A DNA stretch of 64,000 nucleotides from positions 2,542,001-2,606,000 of the forward strand of contig OZ253559.1 in the NCBI GenBank assembly GCA_965262785.1, read 5' to 3'. Shown here in pieces: positions 27,896-37,235 of this stretch. The stretch comes from G965218495 sp965262785. Lineage in GTDB: Bacteria; Bacteroidota; Rhodothermia; Rhodothermales; Bin80. The notes beneath the pieces were generated by a model, which saw only the letters and a list, made by a program, of their open reading frames with translations, did no database searches and was not told the origin of the DNA. Every line of letters starts with the position of its first letter. The first letter of the stretch is position 1. Position numbers and translations under genes: made by a program.

Positions 27896-28055
27896 CTTAA
27901 GGTGGCAAGCGGGCAATATTGTCCGACAATGTCCCGTGTGCCTGGGTCAGTGCTCCGTCTGACTCGTTTGTGCGTATAATGACGTGCCCTCGCATGCTTC
28001 CGGCGTCTGTAGCATGCGGAAAGTCGAATTTCATTCGAGTCTATTCGAGGAGCAT

Positions 28056-28988
28056 GTGAGTGTACTGGCGGTCGGCACCATCGCGTTCGATGATATCGAA
28101 ACGCCCTTTAAGTCCGCCCGGAATGTCCTGGGAGGCACTGCCACCTATGCAACGCTAGCCGCGCGCCTTGCAGGTGCACCCGTCCGCCTGGTCGCTGTTG
28201 TAGGAAACGACTTCCCGGACCGGTTCATAGAGCTTCTGCTTGACAGGGGGGTGGACCTTGCAGGCCTGCAGGTGGATGCCTCTGGCAAGACGTTTGCTTG
28301 GGGCGGGCGATACGCCGAGGACCCAAATCATCGTACCACTCTCTTTACGGATCTGAATGTTCTTGCCACCTTCGATCCGACGCTTCCTCCAAGCTACCAA
28401 GACAGCCGCATCGTTTGTCTTGGCAACCTTGATCCCAGCATCCAGCTGCGTGTACTGGACCAGGTTCCGAAACCAGTCCTTTCGGTGTGCGATACCATGA
28501 ATTACTGGATCACTAACACGCCGGGGCCTCTGCGCACTGTGCTGCAGCGCGTGGACTGCCTAGTCCTCAACGATGAGGAGGCACGGCAGATGACTGGGTT
28601 GCACAACTTGGCCCACGCAGCCGAATCCATCCGCGCACAGGGGCCGCGCATCGTTGTAGTCAAAAAGGGGGAGCATGGAGCATTCCTGTTTACGGGTAAG
28701 TCGATGTTCATCACACCGGCGTTTCCTACCAGGCAGGTGCAGGACCCTACTGGAGCGGGCGATGCTTTCCTTGGAGGCTTTTGCGGGCACCTGGCGTGCG
28801 AAGCATTGATCGACGACGCGGCGCTGCAGCGCGCAGTACTGTATGGGACCGTGATGGCCTCGTTTGTCGTCGAGCGATTGGGCATTGCGCGCCTGTTGGA
28901 TCTTACTTCTGAAGAGATTGCTCGGCGCATTGCCGCGCTGCGGCGCGCAGTAGCTTGGCCGGAGAACACATTCGTTGCGGAATGCTGA
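28056..28988 (+). CDS. PfkB/ribokinase family carbohydrate kinase
   Basis: Cytoplasmic sugar or nucleoside kinase of the ribokinase fold, about 310 residues. It opens with the family's SVLAVGTIAFDDIETPF, followed by LGGTATYATLAA (substrate site) and GNDFPDRF. It ends with the signature DPTGAGDAFLGGFCGHL near residue 230, including the catalytic Asp and the GAGD anion hole. The GTG at 28056 matches the usual family start and has GAGGAG just upstream, although the 3-base spacing is short; ATG at 28014 is an alternative. The next gene starts inside its stop region (7-base overlap), so both are co-translated. Confidence 0.88.
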   Translation: MSVLAVGTIAFDDIETPFKSARNVLGGTATYATLAARLAGAPVRLVAVVGNDFPDRFIELLLDRGVDLAGLQVDASGKTFAWGGRYAEDPNHRTTLFTDLNVLATFDPTLPPSYQDSRIVCLGNLDPSIQLRVLDQVPKPVLSVCDTMNYWITNTPGPLRTVLQRVDCLVLNDEEARQMTGLHNLAHAAESIRAQGPRIVVVKKGEHGAFLFTGKSMFITPAFPTRQVQDPTGAGDAFLGGFCGHLACEALIDDAALQRAVLYGTVMASFVVERLGIARLLDLTSEEIARRIAALRRAVAWPENTFVAEC

Positions 28989-29911
28989 GGTTGTTCTGCA
29001 ATGCGCTGGTGCTACTGTGCCTTTTGGGGTGTGCCCCCCAAGGTCAGATAGAAATAGTCCTTGACAAGCCGGATTCAGAGCGACTGCTGCGTTTCTACTT
29101 TGGGAGTTATGTAGAGGGCGGCGGCGATCCGTTTGAAGCAGGGATACTTTCGCAGCGTGGGCAACGCTTCTACGCGGACCCTGCCGCGCTGGAGGTCCTG
29201 CACCCCGGCATGGGCTCTTTGCTCACCCGGCGGGCGCGTGCTAACATACTTTCGTGGGACAGCTTGGGGTCCTTTCTGGCAGGCACATATTACCAGGTTC
29301 GGGGGCTGCCGCCTACGCTGGCGGCCTTTAAAGCGCGGTGGCCTTACACGGACTGGTTGGCATTCGATGTGGACGGACCTATGACGCATGCCCGCAGGCG
29401 CATCTATGTCGAAGAAGCGGCGTTGCTTGAAGCCCTGGATGGGTATCTATCCTCGGGTCAACGACTTCTTTACCCCGACGGCACGGCCATCGCTGCTGAT
29501 CATTACATTGATAGCACGCTCATTGAGCATACGGCAATGGTACGTCGTAGTGACGGACACTGGGACTTCGTAACCTACGCAGCAGACGGCACGCTTGCGG
29601 CCACAACAAAGGCTCTGCCGCGCGCGCTAAATACGCCGCTCCAATGCGTAGGCTGCCACTTTGGCTCCAAGCAGTTCGAGCCGGAACGTAGCTTTCCGCA
29701 GAATGCGTCGCCGGGTCCGGAAGGAGTCCGTGCCTATTATGTGGGCCATGATGCTCGTGACCCCGAGGTTACACAATATTTTGCCGAACACGCACGGCGC
29801 AGCGACACGGTCTTGGGGCTGTACGGTACCATATACGTTTCGCGCCTTCGTGCAGGCAGGGATTCGCTTTCGGATGCGAATCGGGCACTCCTCGAATATC
29901 TTGGTCTATAG
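28982..29911 (+). CDS. lipoprotein with one c-type heme motif
   Basis: Predicted lipoprotein of 309 residues. The leader MLRLFCNALVLLCLLGC has a clear lipobox, giving a lipidated Cys at residue 17. A single heme-attachment motif CVGCH occurs near residue 225 in LQCVGCHFGS, so it should be a periplasmic or surface monoheme cytochrome. The remainder is not a family I recognise; there is a conserved-looking FDVDGPMTHARRRIYVEE near 135. It overlaps the PfkB gene by 7 bases and is followed 5 bases later by folB, but has no functional link to either that I can see. Confidence 0.75.
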   Translation: MLRLFCNALVLLCLLGCAPQGQIEIVLDKPDSERLLRFYFGSYVEGGGDPFEAGILSQRGQRFYADPAALEVLHPGMGSLLTRRARANILSWDSLGSFLAGTYYQVRGLPPTLAAFKARWPYTDWLAFDVDGPMTHARRRIYVEEAALLEALDGYLSSGQRLLYPDGTAIAADHYIDSTLIEHTAMVRRSDGHWDFVTYAADGTLAATTKALPRALNTPLQCVGCHFGSKQFEPERSFPQNASPGPEGVRAYYVGHDARDPEVTQYFAEHARRSDTVLGLYGTIYVSRLRAGRDSLSDANRALLEYLGL

Positions 29912-29916
29912 CGCCT

Positions 29917-30309
29917 ATGCAACCGCTTAGCACGGTCAGGCTACGGAATGCGGTGTTTTTTGCACACCACGGTGTGATGCAGGAAGAGCAGCATACGGGT
30001 GGGCGCTACGAAGTAGACGTTGAGATGGACCTCCGCTTCGACGATGCCGCACGACAGGATGACCTGCACCAGACGGTCGACTACGAGCACGTGTACCACC
30101 TAGTTCAGGACCTGGTAACAAGTAACCGATTTTACCTCATCGAGCGCCTTGCATTTATGATAGGCCAACAGATTCTGAAAGTGTTTGCCGCGGTGGAACG
30201 TATAGAGGTAACCGTACGCAAGCCTAACCCACCGATCGGCGGAACCAGCGACGCGGTAGAGGCCATCTACCGGGCTAACAGGCAAGAAAATCCGCGAAGT
30301 ACTTTTTGA
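29917..30309 (+). CDS. folB: dihydroneopterin aldolase
   Basis: Folate-synthesis enzyme that converts 7,8-dihydroneopterin to 6-hydroxymethyl-7,8-dihydropterin and glycolaldehyde. The 130-residue length is normal. It shows the family's VRLRNAVFFAHHGVMQEEQHTGG near residues 6-28 with the active-site Glu, TVDYEHVYHLV near 55, LIERLAFMI with the substrate-binding Glu near 75, and VRKPNPPIGG near 100 with the catalytic Lys. It is closely downstream of the heme lipoprotein gene and overlaps the convergent maf gene by 35 bases. Confidence 0.95.
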   Translation: MQPLSTVRLRNAVFFAHHGVMQEEQHTGGRYEVDVEMDLRFDDAARQDDLHQTVDYEHVYHLVQDLVTSNRFYLIERLAFMIGQQILKVFAAVERIEVTVRKPNPPIGGTSDAVEAIYRANRQENPRSTF

Positions 30310-30868
30310 TCAGGAGGTATAGGCGGCGTAGCGGCAGTCCCACTACCGTATAGTAGTCGCCCTTAATGTGCTGGACAAAGAGGGCCCCCATGTCATCCTG
30401 GATGCCGTAGGCGCCGGCCTTGTCCATCGGAGCGCCTGTAGCAACATAGCGAGCAATTTCGCCGTCGGAAAGGCGCCCGAAGGTGACTTCAGTTGACTCG
30501 GTTGCTGTCACGCTTCGCCCACTGGCGTCATGCATCAAGGCCATGCCGGTAAATACAGTGTGCGTCGACCCGCTCAGGCGGCGCAGGATAGCGGTAGCTT
30601 CCTGGGGACTGGACGGCTTTCCTATCAACAGGCCTCGGTGCACTACCACGGTATCTGCACCCAATACCAAAGCGTCTCGCCGACGACAGCTGACGGCATG
30701 GGCCTTGCGCATGGCTAGCTCACGTACCCTGCTGTCGGGCGGCATACCGCTGGAAACGGTCTCGTTTGCATTGCTTGGAATCACGCTGAATGAAATTCCA
30801 AGCTGCCGAAGCAGATGCCTACGCCGAGGCGACTGGGAAGCCAGTATGAACACAGTGTTCAACTTCAT
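30275..30868 (-). CDS. maf: Maf-type nucleoside triphosphate pyrophosphatase
   Basis: Cytoplasmic house-cleaning pyrophosphatase of about 197 residues acting on non-canonical or pyrimidine NTPs. Diagnostic motifs are LASQSPRRRHLLRQLG at the N-terminus, LGADTVVVHRGLLIGKP near residue 70 with the catalytic Asp, HTVFTGMAL near 105, and KAGAYGIQDDMG near 150. The ATG at 30868 gives the normal start; a TTG 12 bases upstream is also in frame. Its 3' end overlaps folB by 35 bases in convergent arrangement. Confidence 0.95.
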   Translation of the reverse strand: MKLNTVFILASQSPRRRHLLRQLGISFSVIPSNANETVSSGMPPDSRVRELAMRKAHAVSCRRRDALVLGADTVVVHRGLLIGKPSSPQEATAILRRLSGSTHTVFTGMALMHDASGRSVTATESTEVTFGRLSDGEIARYVATGAPMDKAGAYGIQDDMGALFVQHIKGDYYTVVGLPLRRLYLLIKKYFADFLAC

Positions 30869-30958
30869 TCGTGGGCGCAAAAAGTTGCGAAATCGAGGAA
30901 TTCAGCAGGCCGTCACGGCGTAATTTAGTGCACTTGGCGTTCATTTAAGCTTGTTTGC

Positions 30959-31744
30959 ATGAGTAGTCGGCAAACGAAGGTCCTTACCATGTGCAACCAC
31001 AAAGGGGGCACGGGCAAGACGACATCGGCCCTTAACCTCGGCGCGGCCATCGGCTTGTCGGGGTTTCGGGTGCTCCTTGTTGACTTGGATCCCCAGGGAT
31101 TTCTAAGCCGAATGGTGGGCCTGGACGAGCCGAACCCCAACGCCTCCTGCATGGCGCTGTTCGACCCTTCATTGAAGAAGGGGGACCTGGTACCAATTCC
31201 CTTTAACGCCTTTGACATCATACCGGCTTCCAGGCAGCTGACCAAATTGATGAAGCGATTAAACAAGCCCACCGACCACCTTTGGATCAGCGAATCAACT
31301 AGTTTATTCCGCGATTACGATCTCATCCTGCTAGATACGGCAGCCGCTGTCACAGTCTACAGTCTGGGAGCATTGGTAGCGGCCACGCTCGTGGTGATAC
31401 CTGTCACGCCCGAAATCCAGCCTGTCCATGGTGCAGAGAGCGCCTACAGGTCCGCAAGCATAGTGCGCAAAACGCTCAACCCCGACCTGCCAAATCCCTA
31501 TTTCCTGATCACGCAAGCGGATGGTCGCAAGCGTATACACCACAAATACGCACGCTACCTTCGTGCCCAGTACGGTGACTATGTGCTAAGCTCAGTCATC
31601 CGGACCAATACCGCATTGGCCAGCGCCTATGAATCGGGTAGAACGGTATTCGAATGCCACCCGCGTTCGCGCGGCGCGCAAGACTACGCCAACGCGGCAG
31701 ACGAAACCATTCGCATCCTCGGACTTGCCGCGTCCGGTCCATGA
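30959..31744 (+). CDS. ParA/Soj family ATPase
   Basis: Deviant Walker A ATPase of 261 residues. The N-terminal KGGTGKTTSALNLGAAI holds the signature Lys of ParA/MinD proteins, VLLVDLDPQGFLS is the switch I region, and LILLDTAAA is Walker B near residue 120. No parB gene or parS-like site is adjacent, so it is either an orphan partitioning ATPase or positions another cargo. The stop overlaps the start of the penicillin acylase gene (ATGA), suggesting co-translation with that envelope enzyme. Confidence 0.9.
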   Translation: MSSRQTKVLTMCNHKGGTGKTTSALNLGAAIGLSGFRVLLVDLDPQGFLSRMVGLDEPNPNASCMALFDPSLKKGDLVPIPFNAFDIIPASRQLTKLMKRLNKPTDHLWISESTSLFRDYDLILLDTAAAVTVYSLGALVAATLVVIPVTPEIQPVHGAESAYRSASIVRKTLNPDLPNPYFLITQADGRKRIHHKYARYLRAQYGDYVLSSVIRTNTALASAYESGRTVFECHPRSRGAQDYANAADETIRILGLAASGP

Positions 31745-34152
31745 GCGCGCGGAAGGCATGGCCCGCGACCGTATGGGCGTTGGCAAATGTGTTTCTCCTC
31801 TACGGGCTACATGTGCCTGTCGGGGGGCTTCTGACTCTCGGTCCGCTTCTGGACCCATGGAATGGGGTCTACCGAACCGCGCGGATGGCCGAGCACCCGG
31901 CCCGCATGGAATTGTCCATGGGCAGTTTAGCCGCGCCGGTCACGGTGGAGCGCGACGCACGCGGCGTGCCTCACATATTTGCCGAGAACGACTGGGATGC
32001 ACTGGTAGCGCTGGGCTACGTGGTAGCCCAGGACCGGCTGTTTCAGATGGACTTTGTCTGCCGCGTCGCGTCAGGCAGGCTGGCAGAGATCTTTGGGCCC
32101 GGCTCGATAGCGGCCGACCGCTTTTTGCGCAGTACCGGCATGGAGCGGGCCGCGCAAGACATCGCACGAAAGATCCACGAAGACAACGGCTTGGAGCTGA
32201 GGATAATCGACGCCTTTGCGCGCGGCGCCAATGCGTATATCGAAAGTATGTCCGAATCCGACTTGCCCTTTGAGTTTCGGCTCTTTGGGAGCAGGCCAGA
32301 GCCTTATACTGCACTCCAAGCTGCACGCATAGTCCAGTACTTCAACTATGACCTGTCGTATGAAACAGATGACGCAGCCTATGGCATCCTACGTGCCCGG
32401 CTAGGAGACGACGCGTACGCCAGACTCTACCCGCTGCATGCCCCACTCTATGTGCCTATAGTTCCGGCAGACAGTTCCACTAACAATGAATTTGCGTTCG
32501 CGCTCCCCGCGCCGATGCAGGATGTTCTGCTACCGAAACGTAGGTCTTTCCCTTTTGCTGAAGGATTTAAGCCTGGGAAAGGCTCAAACAACTGGGCCGT
32601 ATTTGGCGCCCGGTCTGCGACAGGAATGCCACTGCTGGCCGGGGACATGCACCTTGAACTTACACTACCCTCCACATGGTACGAAGCGCACCTGGCAACA
32701 CCAACCATGAACATCTATGGCGTGCTGTCACCAGGCACACCGCTCCTTATCGAGGCCTTCAATGACGATGTCGGGTGGGTCTTCACCAACATGGGAGCGG
32801 ACGCGATAGACTTCTACGCGCTTGAGCTTGACGAGTCCGGCCAGCGGTACCGGTTCGAACAGGCGTGGCGCGACCTCGTGCCTGAAGTCGACACCATTTA
32901 CGTAAAAGGAGCGGCACCTGTAGTAGACACGCTCTGGCACACGCACATGGGGCCTCTTCGGCAGGCTGCGACAGGTCCCCTAGCGATGCGGTGGGCAGCA
33001 TTCGAAGAGAATCATACGTTGACAGCCCTCTGGGGCCTGGCCCATTCGACGCATGTGGATGAAGCAGACTCGGCCCTAAAACACTGGGGCGCGCCTGCAC
33101 AGAATGTGCTTCTTGCCGATGGTTCAGGTGAAGTCGCAATGCGGTCAGCCGGCTACATTCCGACTCGCCACGACGGGGGTAGTCGGGCAGGTATCCTAGA
33201 TGGCACTTCCAGCGCTACGCAGTGGAGCGGGCGGCTGCCCCATAGGGTGCTTCCCTTTTCCAAGAATCCCGCTCAGGGATACCTCACCTCGTCCAACCAG
33301 CAACCTACCGCGCGCGACTACCCATACTATCTGGGACACAATTGGCCGTCCTCATACCGGTCCTTGCGCCTGGAAGCACTGCTTAGCGGCCAGAGCGACC
33401 ATAGCCTGGCGGACATGAAAGCGTATCAGCAGGACGTTCATGTGGTGCAGCGCGACCTTCTCGCGCCGCACCTGGGCGTATTGGGCCCGCTTTCGGGCCG
33501 CGCAGCGCTGGTGCGCGACATGCTTCTGGATTGGGATGGCACGGCGTCCACCGATCGCAGCGAACCACTTGTACTGCATACGCTGCTGGAGATTATCCAA
33601 AACATCACATGGGACGAGCCGGTCTTTGCTGGGCTGCCTAAGCCCCGCGGCACCACACTGTTTGCGCTGTTCGGTCAAGACTCACCGTGGCTGGACGTAG
33701 TGGCAACGCCCATGATTGCTGAAGACACGGCCGGATTGCTGCGCATAGCCCTAATGGCGACCGCCGACACACTTGGCGCCCGCTATGGGAGCGACCCCGC
33801 CGGATGGCGCTGGGGAACCCATCACAAGCTCATCGCCAGACATGTTACACAGTCGGCGGCACTGAGCGCGTTATGGAGCGATACGTACGAATACCCTGGG
33901 TTTGCCCAAACCGTCTCGCCTGGGGATGGACTTACTGTCACCAAGAGTGCCAGTTGGCGCATGATCGTGGATTTCTCCGAAGACTCCCCGCGCGGGTATG
34001 GCATCTACTTTGGAGGGCAAAGCGGTAACCCGTTCAGTAGATTGTATGACCTCCACATGGAGACTTACGTGACCTTTGGCTACTACGACCTGAAGAAGCC
34101 GACCGCTCCGGGTCAGCTGGGTGCTGAATCCGTCATTTTGCTGCGGCCGTAA
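31741..34152 (+). CDS. penicillin acylase family amidase (Ntn hydrolase)
   Basis: Exported Ntn hydrolase of about 803 residues with an N-terminal membrane-spanning leader (TVWALANVFLLYGLHVPVGG). The alpha chain shows VERDARGVPHIFAEN and GYVVAQDRLFQMD. The autocatalytic cleavage site is KGSNNWAV with nucleophile Ser near residue 282, followed by LLAGDMHLELTLPS. The family hydrolyses N-acyl amides such as acyl-homoserine lactones or penicillins; the true substrate here cannot be read from sequence. The ATG overlaps the ParA stop, and the symporter gene begins 15 bases after the stop, so the three genes likely form an operon. Confidence 0.92.
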   Translation: MSARKAWPATVWALANVFLLYGLHVPVGGLLTLGPLLDPWNGVYRTARMAEHPARMELSMGSLAAPVTVERDARGVPHIFAENDWDALVALGYVVAQDRLFQMDFVCRVASGRLAEIFGPGSIAADRFLRSTGMERAAQDIARKIHEDNGLELRIIDAFARGANAYIESMSESDLPFEFRLFGSRPEPYTALQAARIVQYFNYDLSYETDDAAYGILRARLGDDAYARLYPLHAPLYVPIVPADSSTNNEFAFALPAPMQDVLLPKRRSFPFAEGFKPGKGSNNWAVFGARSATGMPLLAGDMHLELTLPSTWYEAHLATPTMNIYGVLSPGTPLLIEAFNDDVGWVFTNMGADAIDFYALELDESGQRYRFEQAWRDLVPEVDTIYVKGAAPVVDTLWHTHMGPLRQAATGPLAMRWAAFEENHTLTALWGLAHSTHVDEADSALKHWGAPAQNVLLADGSGEVAMRSAGYIPTRHDGGSRAGILDGTSSATQWSGRLPHRVLPFSKNPAQGYLTSSNQQPTARDYPYYLGHNWPSSYRSLRLEALLSGQSDHSLADMKAYQQDVHVVQRDLLAPHLGVLGPLSGRAALVRDMLLDWDGTASTDRSEPLVLHTLLEIIQNITWDEPVFAGLPKPRGTTLFALFGQDSPWLDVVATPMIAEDTAGLLRIALMATADTLGARYGSDPAGWRWGTHHKLIARHVTQSAALSALWSDTYEYPGFAQTVSPGDGLTVTKSASWRMIVDFSEDSPRGYGIYFGGQSGNPFSRLYDLHMETYVTFGYYDLKKPTAPGQLGAESVILLRP

Positions 34153-34167
34153 CCTACGCCTGAAACC

Positions 34168-35661
34168 ATGTCAAACTACGCGGATCAACGATTTTCCTCC
34201 CGCTGGGGGCTACTTCTCAGCGTCCTGGGCATTGCCGTAGGAACCGGCAACATCTGGCGCTTTCCGCGCATCGCGGCCACCAACAGCGGCGATGCAGGTG
34301 CGGGCGCCTTCCTGGTCGCTTGGATCATCTTCCTTTTGCTCTGGAGCGTACCGCTGATCATTGCCGAGTATGGCCTCGGGCGCAAAGGACGCATGGGTGT
34401 CGTGGGGACGTTCGCAAAACTTGCGGGCGGACGCTACTCCTGGATGGGTGCGTTTCTGGGGTTTGTTGCCGCGGCAATCATGTTTTACTATTCCGTGGTG
34501 GCCGGGTGGTGCATGTACTACTTCCTGAAGATGACCACAAGCGCGTTGCCTCTGACCGTTTCAGCAGGGCAGGGTGTCTGGGATTCTTTTCAGGGAAGCG
34601 GCTTCCCGGTAATGTTTCACGGACTTGCGATGGGACTGGGCGCGGTAGCGGTCTGGAAGGGCGTGCGTTCTATTGAAAAGGTCAACAAGGTGCTTATCCC
34701 GACGCTGCTGGTCATCGTATTTATTGCGCTTGCCCGTACCCTGAGCCTGGACGGCGCCTCCACCGGAATTAAGTTTCTATTCACACCGGATTGGGCCACC
34801 TTGGCCGAACCCAAGACGTGGCTTGAAGCGCTGACACAGAACGCTTGGGATACAGGCGCTGGCTGGGGACTTATTCTGACTTACGGGGCTTACATGAAGA
34901 GCCAGCACGGTGTGGTGCAGAACTCACTCATCACCGGTGTAGGTAACAATACGGTGTCGATCCTGGCCGCCATCATCATTTTCGGGACCGCCTTTGCCAT
35001 TCTAGGTCAGGACATGTCAAAGCCCGAAGTCTTGGAGGTCATGCGGACCAGCGGGCCTGCCGCCACGGGGCTGACGTTTGTATGGATGCCGCAGCTCTTT
35101 GCCAAGATGCCTGCGGGCAACATCTTTGCTATGCTGTTTTTCCTGGGCCTTTCCTGTGCCGCCTTTAGTTCGCTTATCTCAATGATCGAAATGGTATCTC
35201 GAATCGTGGTGGACTTCAGTGTGCGTCGCAAGCATGCGATCATTGGTGTATGTACGGCTTCCTTTGCGCTGGGCATCCCTTCCGCACTCAACCTTGGCTT
35301 CTTCGAAAACCAGGACTTTGTCTGGGGCGTAGCGTTGATGCTTTGCGGTGCTTTCGTGGCATTTGCTGTCATCCGACAAGGTGCTCGTCAGTTCCGCGAG
35401 GAATCCATCGACAGCCTGCAAGGAGACTGGAACGCCGGGCGGCCGTGGGACCTGGTCATCACTTACGCCATCCCGCTTCTGGCGACCTTGCTGCTGGCAT
35501 GGTGGCTGTGGTTGTCGGCCACTCAGTATGCGCCTGACACCTGGTTCGACCCGACCGATAAGTTCAGCGTCATGACGTGCTTTGTGCAGTGGGGTGCAGT
35601 ACTGATTGCGTTCTTGTTGCTTAACCGCTGGATGAATCGCCGCATGGGCGTGAATGGATAG
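34168..35661 (+). CDS. sodium-dependent NSS-family amino-acid symporter
   Basis: Inner-membrane sodium symporter of 497 residues in the neurotransmitter:sodium symporter (LeuT-like) family. The first helix has the family's sodium and substrate site GIAVGTGNIWRFPRI near residue 20, followed by VPLIIAEYGLGRKGR and a loop-helix pattern giving 11-12 membrane segments. An AWDTGAGWGLILTYGAYMK segment near 225 matches helix 6, and SCAAFSSLISMIEM near 330 matches helix 8. Substrates are usually amino acids. It follows the penicillin acylase by 15 bases, so uptake of acids released by that enzyme is a reasonable guess. Confidence 0.93.
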   Translation: MSNYADQRFSSRWGLLLSVLGIAVGTGNIWRFPRIAATNSGDAGAGAFLVAWIIFLLLWSVPLIIAEYGLGRKGRMGVVGTFAKLAGGRYSWMGAFLGFVAAAIMFYYSVVAGWCMYYFLKMTTSALPLTVSAGQGVWDSFQGSGFPVMFHGLAMGLGAVAVWKGVRSIEKVNKVLIPTLLVIVFIALARTLSLDGASTGIKFLFTPDWATLAEPKTWLEALTQNAWDTGAGWGLILTYGAYMKSQHGVVQNSLITGVGNNTVSILAAIIIFGTAFAILGQDMSKPEVLEVMRTSGPAATGLTFVWMPQLFAKMPAGNIFAMLFFLGLSCAAFSSLISMIEMVSRIVVDFSVRRKHAIIGVCTASFALGIPSALNLGFFENQDFVWGVALMLCGAFVAFAVIRQGARQFREESIDSLQGDWNAGRPWDLVITYAIPLLATLLLAWWLWLSATQYAPDTWFDPTDKFSVMTCFVQWGAVLIAFLLLNRWMNRRMGVNG

Positions 35662-35700
35662 TCTTTGGCAAGAAGTTTGCTGGATGAGAGCTAAAGCGTT

Positions 35701-35707
35701 GGAGGAG
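35701..35707 (+). promoter_or_regulatory. Strong ribosome-binding site of the redoxin gene
   Basis: GGAGGAG, 5 bases before ATG 35713 and only 2 before ATG 35710, so the second ATG is the likely start. Confidence 0.75.
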
Positions 35708-35712
35708 CCATG

Positions 35713-36288
35713 ATGAGCAGACCGTTGGCCTTGATCTTGCTACTGTTTGCAGCGGCATATGCGCAGGCGCAGCCTGCGGCGTTGGCGGTTGGCGGTACGC
35801 TGCCTGTGCAGGGTCATACCGTGCAATATGTGGGCGGCGGCGATGCAGAGGTGTCCTCGCTGCTGGGGGCCCACGGGACCGTATTCATCTTCTGGAGCAA
35901 TGCATGCCGATGGACGGAGGGCTACGAAAAGCGTGTAGAGGATCTTCACGCGGCTGCGAGCAAGAATGACATCTCCGTAGTACTCGTGAACAGCAATGAT
36001 GCGTCAGCTTTTCCAGATGAAGCGCCGGCAACGAGCGCAGCCGGACGGCACGCGCTGCCCTACGTCCATGACGTGGGCGCAGTGCTGGCGAAAGCATTGG
36101 GCGCGTATCGGACGCCCGAGGTGTTCGCCTTTGATGGAGCGCGCAAGTTGGTTTATTCTGGCGCGATTGACGATGCGCCCGCCGACGCCAAAGCCGTGCA
36201 GCAGTCCTTCGTGGCCGACTTTCTGGATGGCAAGTCCCCTGCGCCAACCAAAGCGTTTGGATGCCGGATTCGCTTTCCGGGCGGCTGA
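35713..36288 (+). CDS. exported redoxin/thioredoxin-like protein
   Basis: Periplasmic thioredoxin-fold protein of about 191 residues with a signal peptide (LALILLLFAAAYAQAQ). The AhpC/TSA-like pattern is visible as TVFIFWSNACRWTEGYEKRV near residue 57, VVLVNSNDASAFPDE, and KALGAYRTPEVFAFDGARKLVYSG near 130. The active site retains one Cys of the usual N-x-C-P-x motif (SNACRW), and a second Cys near the C-terminus (AFGCRIRF) matches the GCSI segment of this redoxin group. It overlaps the LuxE-like gene by 28 bases. Likely roles are thiol or peroxide chemistry in the periplasm. Confidence 0.8.
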   Translation: MSRPLALILLLFAAAYAQAQPAALAVGGTLPVQGHTVQYVGGGDAEVSSLLGAHGTVFIFWSNACRWTEGYEKRVEDLHAAASKNDISVVLVNSNDASAFPDEAPATSAAGRHALPYVHDVGAVLAKALGAYRTPEVFAFDGARKLVYSGAIDDAPADAKAVQQSFVADFLDGKSPAPTKAFGCRIRFPGG

Positions 36289-37235
36289 GTCCTCTGGACG
36301 TAGCCCGGCAATTTACTCGCCCCCAAGAGCCAGGCGACTTTGACCGGATGGCGTGCGCATTGCGCGCGTTCCAGAAGGCCAACTGCAGCGTTTACGCCCG
36401 TTTCGATCACACCTATCTGCCCATTGCGGCCTTCAAGCATGCCACCGTGGCTTGCTTTGACCCGGAAGAGGCGGCCAAGGTCTTTCGCAGTAGCGGCACC
36501 TCCGGCCATGCTCCCAGCCTCCACTACGTGCGTGACCTGGAATTCTATGAACGTGCTATCCGCACACATTTTCTTACCGTGTTTGGAGCGGGCCCCTTTA
36601 CGCTTAAAGCACACCTGCCAGGCTATGCGGCAGACTCGTCGCTGGTCTACATGTTGCAGCGGCTGATCAAGTGGTTCGGGGACTCCGAAAGTGGGTTTTT
36701 CTTGGATGACTTGCAGGTGCTCGAGCGTGCTATCCGCCATAGCACCGCCAACAAGACACAGCTTCTCCTTTTCGGTGCTGCCTTTGGGCTCTTGAGTCTC
36801 GTTGAAGCGCGGCAATGGGCGCTTCCTCCCAGCGGACGGATTGTTGAAACCGGGGGCATGAAGACGCACAGACGAAGTGTCACACGCAGCGAACTCCATG
36901 CATTGCTCGCCCAGGGATTTGACATTCGCCGTGAACAGGTCTGGAGCGAATTTGGGATGTGTGAGCTACTAAGCCAGGCGTATGCGCGAGGAAGCAGCGT
37001 CTACTTTCCGCCGCCTTGGATGCGGGTCAGCGTCTTCGACCCCGAACGCATAGAGCAACCGCTGCCTGCAGGGCAGGTTGGGGTGTTGGGCGTGATTGAT
37101 TTGGCCAACGTCTACACCGTGTCCGCCATCATGACTGAAGACTTGGGCGTTCAGCGCGGAGGCGGATTTGAGGTAGTTGGGCGGCTGCGGCAGAGCGAAC
37201 TGCGCGGCTGCAACTTCTTGCTTGACGATGTTTGA
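36261..37235 (+). CDS. LuxE-like acyl-protein synthetase
   Basis: Member of the AMP-forming acyl-protein synthetase/acyl-activating group, 324 residues. The adenylate loop VFRSSGTSGHAPS is near residue 75, SEFGMCELLSQAY near 230 matches the Y/W-x-E motif region, and a C-terminal GRLRQSELRGC follows. In luminous bacteria LuxE activates fatty acids for reduction by LuxC. Here it directly precedes a LuxC-like gene with an 8-base overlap, but there are no luciferase genes or luxD-type thioesterase nearby. Such pairs occur widely in Bacteroidota, where they may make fatty aldehydes or aryl-aldehydes. Overlaps at both ends show tight co-translation. Confidence 0.85.
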   Translation: MPDSLSGRLSPLDVARQFTRPQEPGDFDRMACALRAFQKANCSVYARFDHTYLPIAAFKHATVACFDPEEAAKVFRSSGTSGHAPSLHYVRDLEFYERAIRTHFLTVFGAGPFTLKAHLPGYAADSSLVYMLQRLIKWFGDSESGFFLDDLQVLERAIRHSTANKTQLLLFGAAFGLLSLVEARQWALPPSGRIVETGGMKTHRRSVTRSELHALLAQGFDIRREQVWSEFGMCELLSQAYARGSSVYFPPPWMRVSVFDPERIEQPLPAGQVGVLGVIDLANVYTVSAIMTEDLGVQRGGGFEVVGRLRQSELRGCNFLLDDV

